Assembly (NCBI GenBank): GCA_030632885.1
Contig: DAOVTW010000006.1
Coordinates: 21,201-85,200 of the forward strand
Direction of reading: 5' to 3'
Length of the DNA: 64,000 nucleotides
Source: JAIOSM01 sp023143455
GTDB taxonomy: Bacteria; Desulfobacterota; Desulfobacteria; Desulfobacterales; Desulfobacteraceae
How positions within the stretch are numbered: the stretch's first letter is position 1; each line of letters opens with the position of its first letter. Below the pieces are notes generated by a model that made no database searches, was not told the origin of the DNA, and saw only the letters and a list, made by a program, of their open reading frames with translations. The position numbers were made by a program, and so were the translations under genes. This document shows positions 53,694-63,519 of the stretch, one piece after another.

Positions 53694-56600
53694 GTAAATT
53701 TACAGAAGCAAAATTGGAACAGGCATTTATCGAACTTCTTGAACAGGAAGGTATTCCATACTTTCCAGGCAATACAATTTCAAGAAATGATGATGAGGTG
53801 CTTATTGAGGAAGATTTAAAAACTTATCTTTTAAAACAATACAGAGCTGATAACCTTACCGAATCAGAAGCCGTGGCAATAATCCATAAAGTTAAAACCT
53901 ATCCTGCTTCTGACCTTTATGAAAGTAATAAATCTATTATGAAATTAATTTCTGATGGATTTACCCTTAAACGGGAAGATAGAAGTAAAAAAGACCTCTA
54001 TATTCAGCTGATTGATTACAATGGTTTGGAGAAATTTCAAAAACCTGAGGCTCATAAACTTGATCATATAGATGCAGATGAGCAAATAGAAGAATATACA
54101 ACAGATAACAATATTTATAAAATTGTTAATCAACTTGAGATTGTTGGTTCGCACAAGAGAATACCTGATGGAATATTATATATTAATGGTCTTCCCTTAG
54201 TAGTTTTTGAATTTAAAAGTGCAATCAGAGAAGAAGCAACTATACATGATGCTTATATTCAACTGACAACACGCTATAAAAGAGATATTCCTGAACTTTT
54301 TAAATACAATGCTTTTTGCATTATCAGCGATGGTGTGAATAATAAAGCAGGATCTTTTTTTGCTCCTTATGAATTTTATTATGGCTGGAGAAGGATTGAA
54401 GGTTTAAAAAATGAAGTTGATGGTATTGATTCAATGCTTACCCTTATTCAGGGAATGTTTAATAAAAACAGGTTTAGAGATATAATCCGCAACTTTATTT
54501 ATATACCTGACAGTTCGAAAAAAGATGAAAAGATAGTTTGTCGCTATCCTCAATATTATGCAGCAAAAAAATTGTATCAAAACATAGTAGAGCATCAAAA
54601 GCCGGATGGAGACGGGAAAGGTGGTACTTATTTCGGAGCTACCGGAAGCGGTAAAAGCTTTGCCATGCTTTTCTTAACAAGATTATTGATGCGAAGTACT
54701 CATTTCGCAAGTCCGACCATTGTATTGATCACAGATAGAACAGACCTGGACGACCAGCTTTCAGGGCAATTTACCAATGCTAAAGGTTTTATTGGTGATG
54801 ATAATATTAAAAGTGTTGAAAGCAGAGCAGAACTGAGAGCTTTATTGCAAAACAGGCAAAGCGGAGGGGTCTTTTTAACAACTATTCACAAATTTACAGA
54901 AGATACTGATCTGTTAACAACCAGAACAAATGTAATCTGTATTTCTGATGAGGCACATCGCAGCCAAACCAATCTTGACCAAAAAGTAAGAGTTACATCA
55001 AAGGGTGTTAAAAAAACATTTGGGTTCGCAAAATACCTGCACGACTCTTTGCCAAATGCGACCTATGTTGGTTTTACCGGCACACCAATAGATGCAACAC
55101 TTGATGTGTTTGGAAAAGTTGTAGATGCTTACACAATGACTGAATCAGTATTTGATGAAATAACTGTTCGCATTGTTTATGAGGGCAGAGCTGCAAAAAT
55201 TATTCTCCATAATAGTGAACTTGAAAAAATTGAAAACTATTATGACGAGTGTGCCGAGGATGGAGCAAATGAGTATCAGATAGAAGAGAGTAAAAAAGCT
55301 ACTGCAAATATGAATGTAATTCTTGGAGACCCTGACAGACTTAGAGAACTGGCAAAAGATTTTGTAAAACATTATGAAAATAGAGTTAATGAAGGAGCAA
55401 GTGTTAAAGGCAAGGCAATGTTTGTTTGCAGCAATCGTCAGATTGCCTGGGAATTTTATAAAAATGTAATCATCTTAAAGCCTGAATGGGGAGAAGTAAA
55501 AATATTTGAAAAAGGGGTTGAGCTATCTGAAAAAGATAAAAGGGAAATTAAACCCATGGAACGTATCAAAATGATAATGACCAGGGGGAAAGATGATCCA
55601 AAAGAACTTTATGATATGCTTGGTACAAAGGAACATCGCAAGGAATTTGACCGTCAGTTTAAAAATGAAAAATCAAATTTCAAAATAGCTATAGTTGTTG
55701 ATATGTGGCTTACTGGTTTTGATATCCCCTTTTTAGATAGTATCTATATTGATAAGCCAATTAAGAGACATAATTTAATTCAGACAATCTCCCGGGTAAA
55801 CAGGAAATTTGAAGGTAAAAATAAAGGGCTTGTTATTGATTATATCGGCATAAAAAAACAGATGAATCTGGCATTGGCACACTATAATAAAGCAGATAGT
55901 CAAAATTTTGAAGATATTGAACAATCTTTGGTTGTGGTAAAAGATCATTTGGACTTACTCTCTAAAATTTTCCATAAGTTTGATTCTTCAAAATATTTTT
56001 ATGGTTCTGCTTTAGAGCAGCTAAACACTTTGAATATGGCAGTTGAATTTGTTCAAAAAACCGATGAACTTGAAAAGCGATTTATGTTTTTAGTAAAACG
56101 GTTAAAAGCAGCCTATGATATTTGTGCAGGAAGTGAAAAAGTAACACAAACAGAGAGAGATAAAACTCATTTCTACCTTGCTGTCCGTTCTATTGTATTC
56201 AAGCTCACAAAAGGCAATGCACCTGACACTGCCCAAATGAATGCTAAAGTTAGGGAAATGATTAAAAGTGCCTTGGAAAGTGATGGTGTTGAAGAAATTT
56301 TTAAACTTGGAGAAGAACCAGAGACAGAGCAGGATATTTTTGATGAAGATTATCTGGCAAAAATCGAAAAAATCAAACTTCCCAATACTAAAATTAAATT
56401 ATTGCAACAACTATTGGCTAAAGCAATTGGTGCGTTTAAAAAAATAAACAAAGTAAAGGGCCTTGATTTTTCTAAAAAGATGGAATCGCTGGTTGAAAGA
56501 TATAACCAACGAAAAGAAGATGATGTCTTAAGAAGTGAGGTTCTTGACGAATTTACTGATGAGATCATAGATTTGTACCATGCCCTGAAAAAAGAGAAAG

Positions 56601-56908
56601 AGTCTTTTAAGAGCATGGGGATCGATTTTGAAGAAAAAGCCTTTTACGATATTCTTAAAGCTCTTACAATTAAATATGATTTTGAATATCCTGATGATAA
56701 ATTGATATCTCTTGCAAAAAAAGTAAAAATTGTAGTTGATGACAAAGCAAAATACACGGATTGGAGTAAAAGAGCTGATATAAAAGCAGAATTAAAAGCT
56801 GATTTAATAATTCTGCTGGCAGAGAGTGGCTATCCTCCTGTAGATAGAGATGAAGTATATAAAGAGATCTTTGAACAGGCAGAAAATTTTAAGAAGAATC
56901 GCTTATAA
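53690..56908 (+). CDS. hsdR: Type I restriction endonuclease subunit HsdR
   Basis: 1072 residues, the expected size. An N-terminal PD-(D/E)xK nuclease (about 145-180, PDGILY then VVFEFKS) precedes the superfamily 2 motor: Walker A GATGSGKSFAML (about 314-325), DEAH box ISDEAHRSQ (about 421), motif III GFTGTP and motif VI QTISRVNR (about 698-705). HsdR translocates DNA and cuts far from the unmethylated site. All catalytic motifs are intact. It is the last gene of the locus, coupled to the Schlafen-type gene. Confidence 0.96.
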   Translation: MSKFTEAKLEQAFIELLEQEGIPYFPGNTISRNDDEVLIEEDLKTYLLKQYRADNLTESEAVAIIHKVKTYPASDLYESNKSIMKLISDGFTLKREDRSKKDLYIQLIDYNGLEKFQKPEAHKLDHIDADEQIEEYTTDNNIYKIVNQLEIVGSHKRIPDGILYINGLPLVVFEFKSAIREEATIHDAYIQLTTRYKRDIPELFKYNAFCIISDGVNNKAGSFFAPYEFYYGWRRIEGLKNEVDGIDSMLTLIQGMFNKNRFRDIIRNFIYIPDSSKKDEKIVCRYPQYYAAKKLYQNIVEHQKPDGDGKGGTYFGATGSGKSFAMLFLTRLLMRSTHFASPTIVLITDRTDLDDQLSGQFTNAKGFIGDDNIKSVESRAELRALLQNRQSGGVFLTTIHKFTEDTDLLTTRTNVICISDEAHRSQTNLDQKVRVTSKGVKKTFGFAKYLHDSLPNATYVGFTGTPIDATLDVFGKVVDAYTMTESVFDEITVRIVYEGRAAKIILHNSELEKIENYYDECAEDGANEYQIEESKKATANMNVILGDPDRLRELAKDFVKHYENRVNEGASVKGKAMFVCSNRQIAWEFYKNVIILKPEWGEVKIFEKGVELSEKDKREIKPMERIKMIMTRGKDDPKELYDMLGTKEHRKEFDRQFKNEKSNFKIAIVVDMWLTGFDIPFLDSIYIDKPIKRHNLIQTISRVNRKFEGKNKGLVIDYIGIKKQMNLALAHYNKADSQNFEDIEQSLVVVKDHLDLLSKIFHKFDSSKYFYGSALEQLNTLNMAVEFVQKTDELEKRFMFLVKRLKAAYDICAGSEKVTQTERDKTHFYLAVRSIVFKLTKGNAPDTAQMNAKVREMIKSALESDGVEEIFKLGEEPETEQDIFDEDYLAKIEKIKLPNTKIKLLQQLLAKAIGAFKKINKVKGLDFSKKMESLVERYNQRKEDDVLRSEVLDEFTDEIIDLYHALKKEKESFKSMGIDFEEKAFYDILKALTIKYDFEYPDDKLISLAKKVKIVVDDKAKYTDWSKRADIKAELKADLIILLAESGYPPVDRDEVYKEIFEQAENFKKNRL

Positions 56909-56921
56909 ATAGTATTTCCCT

Positions 56922-56931
56922 CCCCCCCCCC
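56922..56931 (+). repeat. Run of ten C downstream of hsdR
   Basis: Ten consecutive C (preceded by CCCT) 14 bases after the hsdR stop, striking in AT-rich DNA. It is not in a coding region. Slippage would be expected, and an assembly artefact in length is possible. Confidence 0.85.
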
Positions 56932-57072
56932 TTCTGATTTTTAATAATTTAGTTTAGGTATTTGTTCTTAAGCCGACCTTATGGCAAATATCCCAAGACA
57001 AATAAGAGAACTTGTCTCTCAACTATAAGTCTGATAGTATCTAAACTCATGATTTAAGTGAGGGAAAAAAAC

Positions 57073-58050
57073 ATGAAAATTGCATTTATAATGGATAAGT
57101 TGAGAGAGATTGATCCTGCCTGGGAGACTACTGCCCATTTAATGTATGAATGTAACCAGAGGGAGCATACAGTCTATTTTTTAGAACCCCATGATGTGTA
57201 TATCCGGGAAAACAAAGTTGTGGCAAGAATGCATGACATTTCTGTTAAACCTAACCTTGCCTTGGAAGAATACTGGAAAGAAACTATAAAATGTCTGGAT
57301 CAGGACGAACTTATATTTGAAACAGTTACTGACCTTGATGTCCTTTTTTTAAGAAAAAATCCACCCATCAATTACGAGTTAATGGAATTTTTAGGACCAG
57401 TCAATGATAAGGTGTTTATGATCAACAGCACCTTTGGTCAGATCGCCGGAAACAGTAAAATATATACCTTGAATTTTCCGAATATCATACCTGAAACTCA
57501 TATTTCAAGGGACCCGAAAAGGTTAAAAAAAATCATTGATGATTGTGGTGGTGACATGGTTATAAAACCCCTGCAGGGTTATGGAGGGCATGGTGTAATC
57601 AAGGTCAGTAACCGAGACCAGGAAAACCTTAACTCATTGATCAATTATTATGTTGGATCGAGCAAGCCTTACCCTAAAAGATATCCCATAATGGTACAGG
57701 AATACTTAAATTGTATTAAATATGAAGGGGATGTCAGAATCTTATTGTTAAATGGAGAAATTCTTGGTGCCATGCGACGACAATCTGTTTCCGAAGACTT
57801 TAGGACCAATGTCCATGCCGGGGCTAAAGCCTTTAAACATGTGGTTACAGAACGAGAAATTGAAATATGCGAGATTATAAAAGATAGGTTAATTAAAGAC
57901 GGGCTTTATTTTGTTGGAATCGATATTATAGGAGATAAACTGGTTGAAGTAAACTGTGTCAGTCCTGGAGGAATACCAAGGATAAACCAGTTTGATAATG
58001 TAAAGCTTGAATCAAAGATCGTGGATTTTATTGAGAACAAAATAATTTAA
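57073..58050 (+). CDS. GshB-like ATP-grasp ligase
   Basis: 325 residues from ATG 57073, which has the ribosome site GAGGG about 8 bases upstream; a GTG at 57058 is less likely. The N-terminal MKIAFIMDKLREIDPAWETTAHLM with early ETTA resembles glutathione synthetase B. ATP-grasp motifs are DMVIKPLQGYGGHGVIKV (about 159-176), YEGDVRILLLNGEILGAMRR (about 217-236) and FVGIDIIGDKLVEVN (about 281-295). A glutathione-synthase-like or other peptide ligase is predicted; no gshA is nearby. It is 4 bases from the oligopeptide-binding protein gene, linking it to peptide transport. Confidence 0.9.
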   Translation: MKIAFIMDKLREIDPAWETTAHLMYECNQREHTVYFLEPHDVYIRENKVVARMHDISVKPNLALEEYWKETIKCLDQDELIFETVTDLDVLFLRKNPPINYELMEFLGPVNDKVFMINSTFGQIAGNSKIYTLNFPNIIPETHISRDPKRLKKIIDDCGGDMVIKPLQGYGGHGVIKVSNRDQENLNSLINYYVGSSKPYPKRYPIMVQEYLNCIKYEGDVRILLLNGEILGAMRRQSVSEDFRTNVHAGAKAFKHVVTEREIEICEIIKDRLIKDGLYFVGIDIIGDKLVEVNCVSPGGIPRINQFDNVKLESKIVDFIENKII

Positions 58051-58054
58051 AACA

Positions 58055-59800
58055 ATGATCAAAAAGCAAAGTCAGTCTAATAAGTTTCCCATATATTTAT
58101 TAATAGTTTTTTCCCATATGTTCCTGGTTTTTATTTTAGCAGGGATGCTTTTTTCATGCCAAAAAAAGGAAAAAGTAAATATTCTAAAAATCGGTTTGCC
58201 AGAAGAACCTAAATCATTAAATGTATGGTTGGGAACTGATACCAATTCCAGAAAAATTTTATCTCAAATTTACCAGCCGTTATTTACCCGAGATCCCAAA
58301 ACACTAGAGATTATTCCCTGGCTTGCTAAAGAAAACCCTGTATTTGATAAAGAAAAATTAACATACACTGTTAAACTGCGGGAAGCAAAGTGGTCTGACG
58401 GCTCTGAATTCACAAGCGAAGATGTCCTGTTTACCAAAAAGATCTTTTTTGATTTTAAAATACCAAGGCATTACAGCCAATGGAAAGCAATAAAAAAACT
58501 AGTGACAATTGACAAACATACTCTTGTATTTTATTTGGAAAAACCTTCTGCTATCTTCTTGTCCCGGGTTCTGACCGCTCCAATTGTTTCAAAAAAAGAA
58601 TGGGGTAAGATTGCTGCTGATGCTCTAAAAAGTGAAAAACCATTAAGATACTTACAAAACCATTCACCAGAAAAACATTTGGGGACCGGACCTTTTACTT
58701 TGTTTGAATATAGAAAAGGTGCCTATCTTCATATGAAAAGAAACCCACACTTTTTCGGAACAGGGAAAACAATAGCTAATCACCTTCTTGGTCCCTATGT
58801 AGACAGTCTTCTATTTAAAATTTACGGTACTAATGATATTGCAATGTTAGCCCTTAAAAAGGGTGATATAGACATGTATTGGTGGGATATTCAACCCGGA
58901 TATATTAAAGACCTGAAAAACGATTCCAATATACAGCTTTTCTTTAATAAAAAAAGCGCATTGTATTATATGGGGTTTAATCTCAGAAAGCCTCCATTTA
59001 ATGATAAAGCTTTAAGACAAGCCATTGCAACAGCAATCGACAAAGAATTTATCCTTACCCGGATACTTCAAAACTATGGAACACCAATGCATTCCATCGT
59101 CCCCTCAGGTAACATTTTCTGGTCCAATCCAAATGTAAGAAAATATGGTGAGGGACTGATCCCTTATAGCCATATTAAAGAGGCTTATAAAATCCTAAAA
59201 GATGCCGGATATACATGGGAAATTGAACCTTGGGATGTCGCAGGCAATATTGTAGAAGCCAAGGGACTGAAACTTCCTTCTGGAATACTCATGGATAAAT
59301 TTGTCATATTAACTCCACCGGCAGATTATGATCCTAAAAGGGCTTTTTCAGGTGTAATGATCCAGGAGTGGCTCAGAAAACTTGGTATGCAAGCGTTCGC
59401 TCGCCCCATGGCATTTAACTCTCTTTTGGAAACCGTAAAAGGAAAACATAATTTTGATGCATTTATCTTAGGATATGGCGGACTGAATCTTGATCCGGAT
59501 TATTTAAGAACATTTTTTCTCTCAGAGAATGATAAGCCCAATGGCTGGAACATGAGTGGCTATAAAAATCCATTTTTTGATAAATTGGCCCAGCAACAAA
59601 AAAGCATTGTAGATGATAAAGAGCGGAGAAAAGTTATATGGGAAATGCAGAAAATTCTTATGGAAGATGTTCCTTATATCCCTTTGTATAATCCACATAT
59701 TATAGAAGCTGTTTCCAAAAAAGAATTTAAAGGCTGGGTCGAACAGGTGAATGGAATTGGCAGCATATGGTCTTTATGTGTAGTGAAACCAAAAAATTAA
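58055..59800 (+). CDS. Oligopeptide ABC transporter substrate-binding lipoprotein
   Basis: 581 residues. A signal segment (about 12-38) ends in a lipobox GMLFSC (Cys near 40). The family 5 solute-binding fold shows in TVKLREAKWSDGSEFTSEDV (about 108) and FNLRKPPFNDKALRQAIATA (about 307-326), with DKEFILTRIL just after. It captures peptides or peptide-like compounds for the permeases encoded next. The GshB-like gene is 4 bases upstream, so both are co-transcribed. Confidence 0.92.
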   Translation: MIKKQSQSNKFPIYLLIVFSHMFLVFILAGMLFSCQKKEKVNILKIGLPEEPKSLNVWLGTDTNSRKILSQIYQPLFTRDPKTLEIIPWLAKENPVFDKEKLTYTVKLREAKWSDGSEFTSEDVLFTKKIFFDFKIPRHYSQWKAIKKLVTIDKHTLVFYLEKPSAIFLSRVLTAPIVSKKEWGKIAADALKSEKPLRYLQNHSPEKHLGTGPFTLFEYRKGAYLHMKRNPHFFGTGKTIANHLLGPYVDSLLFKIYGTNDIAMLALKKGDIDMYWWDIQPGYIKDLKNDSNIQLFFNKKSALYYMGFNLRKPPFNDKALRQAIATAIDKEFILTRILQNYGTPMHSIVPSGNIFWSNPNVRKYGEGLIPYSHIKEAYKILKDAGYTWEIEPWDVAGNIVEAKGLKLPSGILMDKFVILTPPADYDPKRAFSGVMIQEWLRKLGMQAFARPMAFNSLLETVKGKHNFDAFILGYGGLNLDPDYLRTFFLSENDKPNGWNMSGYKNPFFDKLAQQQKSIVDDKERRKVIWEMQKILMEDVPYIPLYNPHIIEAVSKKEFKGWVEQVNGIGSIWSLCVVKPKN

Positions 59801-59825
59801 CCCTTGATATTCAGGGACTTTTGAA

Positions 59826-60800
59826 ATGAGAATCAAAAAGTATATTTTTAACAAAGTTATTGAAATTACAATTATTTTTTTCATTATTCTTACAATATTA
59901 TTTTTTCTATTCAGGCTTTCTCCAGGTACACCAATCTCAAAAATGGTGGACCCCACGTTCACACTTGAAGATCAAAACCTCCTCATTGAGCAGCTTGGCT
60001 TGGATAAGCCAGCTTTGGAACAATACTTTATTTATTTAAAAAACTTTTGTACAGGAAACCTTGGATTTTCTTTTCATTATGGTGAGCCTGTCAGTAAAAT
60101 AATTTTGGAAAGACTACCATGGACAATTTTACTTTTTACGACATCAACTATACTGGCTGCTTTTGTGGGAGTTATGCTGGGGAAAATTGCAGCCTGGAAA
60201 AAAGGATCAGCAATTGACAATTTTTTATCCATATCAGCCCTGATCTCCCATACCCTTTTTATTCCCTGGTTTGCATTGCTGATACTATGGTTTTTAGGAT
60301 TTAAGGTGGGATGGTTTCCCTTGGGCGGTACTTTATCCCCTGAAATATGGATTACTGAACCCTCACTTTTTGTAAAATTGCTTGATTTGATCCATCACAT
60401 GTTTTTACCTTTAATGACACTTTTTTTCATTCATGTGGGCAGTTACTTATTATTGATGAGATCCAGTATGTTGGGAGTTCTCAAAGAAGACTACATCATT
60501 ACTGCAAAGGCAAAGGGTCTAACTGAAAAATCTATACGTAATAAACACGCTGCTAAAAACGCTGCTCTGCCAGTTATCACCAGCGTTGGATTAAGCCTTG
60601 CTTTTTCCATTAACGGTGGTGCCTTGACTGAACAAATTTTTACCTGGCCAGGGATTGGCAGAGAGCTAATCTTTGCAGTTAGCAATAATGATTACCCATT
60701 GGCTCAGGCATGTTTTCTGCTTATTGCAGGAGTCGTTCTTGTAGCCAATCTAATAGTGGATCTACTTTATGCATACATGGATCCTCGGATAACTTATTAA
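59826..60800 (+). CDS. Peptide ABC transporter permease (OppB/DppB-like)
   Basis: 324 residues, about six membrane helices. The first segment with LFFLFRLSPGTPISKM matches the N-terminus of DppB-type permeases, and the EAA-type coupling loop is YIITAKAKGLTEKSIRNKHA (about 222-241), followed by NAALPVITSVGL. TWPGIGRELIFAVSNNDYPL is the usual C-terminal element. It pairs with the following permease. Confidence 0.94.
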   Translation: MRIKKYIFNKVIEITIIFFIILTILFFLFRLSPGTPISKMVDPTFTLEDQNLLIEQLGLDKPALEQYFIYLKNFCTGNLGFSFHYGEPVSKIILERLPWTILLFTTSTILAAFVGVMLGKIAAWKKGSAIDNFLSISALISHTLFIPWFALLILWFLGFKVGWFPLGGTLSPEIWITEPSLFVKLLDLIHHMFLPLMTLFFIHVGSYLLLMRSSMLGVLKEDYIITAKAKGLTEKSIRNKHAAKNAALPVITSVGLSLAFSINGGALTEQIFTWPGIGRELIFAVSNNDYPLAQACFLLIAGVVLVANLIVDLLYAYMDPRITY

Positions 60801-60827
60801 AACGGATTATGAACAAAGGATAAACCT

Positions 60828-61724
60828 GTGGCAAAAAATCATTATCTGGAACGATTCCAAAAAGGGTGGAAAATTTTTATTCTAAATCCTTTGGGGAAAA
60901 CAGGGATAATACTTTTAATTATATTTATGCTAATGGCAATATCCAGTTTTTTTATCCCGCTTTTAGACCCAATGTATGACCCCATGACAGGTATTGACCC
61001 TTTGATAAAAGAATCCATGCCCCCAAGTTTTCAACACTGGCTTGGTACGGACAATGTCGGGAGAGATTTATTCGCACAACTTATGGAAGGAGCAAAAGTT
61101 GCTTTTATTGTGGGCTTAGCTTCGGCATTTGTAAGTATTGTTTTAGGAACTATCATTGGAATGATATCAGGATATGTAGGCGGTATAACAGATAGAATTC
61201 TAATGCGGGCAGCAGACATAATTATGATTATGCCTTCTCTTGTAGTATTATTGATATTGGCCTCTCTGTTTGGACAGTTTAATATTTGGATTATTGTTTT
61301 TATCATTGCTATTATGCGTTGGCCTGCTGTTTCCCGTGTTATAAGATCACAAGCACTATCCTTAAAATCAAGACCGTTCATTGAAGCATCTAAAGTTGCA
61401 GGCGCCTCGGATATCAGGATTATCTTCAGACATATTCTGCCCAATGTACTCCCCCTTGCATTTTTGTATATGACTTTCAGGGTTACATCTGCCATTTTAG
61501 TTGAAGCGGCTTTATCTTTTTTAGGGTTTGGGGATCCAAGCCAGGTAAGCTGGGGAATGATGCTTCAATGGGTTTGGAAATCAGGTCATATGTTTCAGGC
61601 TCCATACTGGCTCTTACCTCCAGGAATTTGCATTTCCTTGCTAACCCTCTCATTTTATTTGTTAGGTCGTGCCATGGATGAGGTGCTTGATCCAAGACTT
61701 AGAAAAGAAGAAGAGAGAAAATAA
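60828..61724 (+). CDS. Peptide ABC transporter permease (OppC/DppC-like)
   Basis: 298 residues beginning with GTG 60828, supported by AAAGGA 6 bases upstream. LGTDNVGRDLFAQLMEGAKV (about 72) is the signature of OppC-type subunits, and the coupling loop is FIEASKVAGASDIRIIFRHI (about 184-203). About six helices. It forms the inner-membrane channel with the OppB-like protein, and ends one base before the start of the first ATPase. Confidence 0.94.
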   Translation: MAKNHYLERFQKGWKIFILNPLGKTGIILLIIFMLMAISSFFIPLLDPMYDPMTGIDPLIKESMPPSFQHWLGTDNVGRDLFAQLMEGAKVAFIVGLASAFVSIVLGTIIGMISGYVGGITDRILMRAADIIMIMPSLVVLLILASLFGQFNIWIIVFIIAIMRWPAVSRVIRSQALSLKSRPFIEASKVAGASDIRIIFRHILPNVLPLAFLYMTFRVTSAILVEAALSFLGFGDPSQVSWGMMLQWVWKSGHMFQAPYWLLPPGICISLLTLSFYLLGRAMDEVLDPRLRKEEERK

Positions 61725-61725
61725 A

Positions 61726-62703
61726 ATGACCTTGCTGAAAGTTGAAAATTTAAGTGTCGGATATAAAACTAAAAAAGGGTTATTAAATGCTGTTAACAAT
61801 ATCTCCTTTACCTTGGAGCAAGGGAAATCACTTGGATTTGTTGGAGAGTCCGGGTGTGGGAAAACCACAATAGGTATGACACTGATGGGTCTTTTGCCTG
61901 AAAATGCAAACATACTTCAGGGTGATATCTATTTTAACGGCTCTAACCTTGCGCATTTCAATGATGAAAAATGGAGAAATTTCCGGGGTAAAGAGATCTC
62001 CATGATATTCCAGGCTGCCATGAATGCAATGAACCCAGTCATTCGAGTTGACGAACAGGTCATGGAAGCAATTGAGGTGCATAACCCGGATATGCCGAGA
62101 AATGAAATTCATACAAAAGTAAAAAAGCTGTTTAATATGGTGGAAATTCCCGAAAATCGTTTAAAGGATTATCCCCATCAATATAGCGGTGGCATGAAAC
62201 AAAGAGCAATTATTGCAATGGCTTTGGCATGCAACCCAAAGCTGATCATAGCAGATGAACCCACCACAGCCCTTGATGCTATTGTTCAGGATCAAATTCT
62301 TAAAGAAATTAAAGAGATTAAAAAAGGTTTAAATACCAGTATTATTTTTATTTCCCATGATATTGCTGTAGTCGCTGATGTTTGCGAAGATATATGTGTA
62401 ATGTATGGCGGTCAAATCGTTGAAAAAGGGAAGCGGGAAGAAGTGTTTAAATATCCTCGACACCCTTATACCAAAACATTGCTGGCATCATATTTAAATT
62501 TAGACTCAGATAAAGATATCAAGGTGCCTGAAATACAAAAACCCCCGAATCTTATAACATTAACCGGAGGATGCAACTTTTCAGCTAGCTGTATTTGTAA
62601 ATCAAAAAATTGTATAAACCATGCACCTGAATGGGTTAATTTATCTCCTACCCACCAGGCGTTTTGTTGTGAGGAGACGTTAGGTAAGGACAAGAATGAT
62701 TGA
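61726..62703 (+). CDS. Peptide ABC transporter ATPase (OppD/DppD-like)
   Basis: 325 residues from ATG 61726; the open frame extends 19 codons into the permease gene but those residues are not family-like. Walker A GESGCGKTT (about 39-47), signature YSGGMKQRAIIAMAL (about 154) and Walker B LIIADEPTTALD. The C-terminal oligopeptide domain has the cysteines CNFSASCICKSKNC (about 285-298) that bind a cluster in related proteins. It overlaps the next ATPase gene by 8 bases. Confidence 0.94.
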   Translation: MTLLKVENLSVGYKTKKGLLNAVNNISFTLEQGKSLGFVGESGCGKTTIGMTLMGLLPENANILQGDIYFNGSNLAHFNDEKWRNFRGKEISMIFQAAMNAMNPVIRVDEQVMEAIEVHNPDMPRNEIHTKVKKLFNMVEIPENRLKDYPHQYSGGMKQRAIIAMALACNPKLIIADEPTTALDAIVQDQILKEIKEIKKGLNTSIIFISHDIAVVADVCEDICVMYGGQIVEKGKREEVFKYPRHPYTKTLLASYLNLDSDKDIKVPEIQKPPNLITLTGGCNFSASCICKSKNCINHAPEWVNLSPTHQAFCCEETLGKDKND

Positions 62704-63514
62704 GAACGATAATAAACTAACACCCATCATTGAACTTAACGGTATAACAAAGGAATACTGCGCTAAAGCAACCTTTTTTTCAAAAGGTTACACTAGTGTC
62801 ATGGCCTTGGATAATATAAACTTGGCTATACAAAAGGGTGATATCTTCGGGCTTGTAGGTCAAAGTGGCAGTGGCAAAACAACTCTTGGAAGACTTTTGC
62901 TAAAACTTGAATCACCAACTAAGGGAATCATGAAGTTTAATGGTAAATCCATAAATGATCTTAAGGGAAAAGGACTAAAAACGTATCGTTCTAAAGTACA
63001 AATGATTTTTCAGGACCCTTACCAGTCATTAAATCCCCATTTATCTATAGCTGAAACTATTCTTGAACCTTTAATTGTCAATAAAATAGGAGATCATAAC
63101 TCAAGAAAAGAGAAAGCTATTGAGACTCTTGATACCGTAGGGCTTACCCCGGGTAAAGAGTATTATGACAGATATCCACATCAGTTAAGCGGCGGGCAAA
63201 GACAGCGTGTTGCAATTGCCAGGGCAATAGTACTTGACCCTGAATTTATTGTTGCAGATGAACCTACATCTATGCTCGATGCCACAATTGCCATTCAATT
63301 GTTTAAACTCTTGCAACAAATAAAAGAAAAATATAATATGACTTTTTTTTTCATAACCCATAATCTTGCAGCTGCTAAATACCTTTGCAACAAAATTGCC
63401 GTAATTCATAATGGTATTATTGTAGAAAACGGACCTTCCGACCAAGTTATTCAACATCCTGAACACCCCTATACTAAACAACTGATTCAGGCACAACCAA
63501 AGCTTAACTTTTAA
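62696..63514 (+). CDS. Peptide ABC transporter ATPase (OppF/DppF-like)
   Basis: 272 residues. Walker A GQSGSGKTT (about 54-62), Q-loop MIFQDPYQSLNP (about 102-113), signature LSGGQRQRVAIARA (about 163-176) and Walker B FIVADEPTSMLD. The C-terminal HPEHPYTKQLIQA is the usual OppF end. It partners with the OppD-like ATPase to power uptake or export of the peptide-like substrate. Confidence 0.94.
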   Translation: MIENDNKLTPIIELNGITKEYCAKATFFSKGYTSVMALDNINLAIQKGDIFGLVGQSGSGKTTLGRLLLKLESPTKGIMKFNGKSINDLKGKGLKTYRSKVQMIFQDPYQSLNPHLSIAETILEPLIVNKIGDHNSRKEKAIETLDTVGLTPGKEYYDRYPHQLSGGQRQRVAIARAIVLDPEFIVADEPTSMLDATIAIQLFKLLQQIKEKYNMTFFFITHNLAAAKYLCNKIAVIHNGIIVENGPSDQVIQHPEHPYTKQLIQAQPKLNF

Positions 63515-63519
63515 ATATT

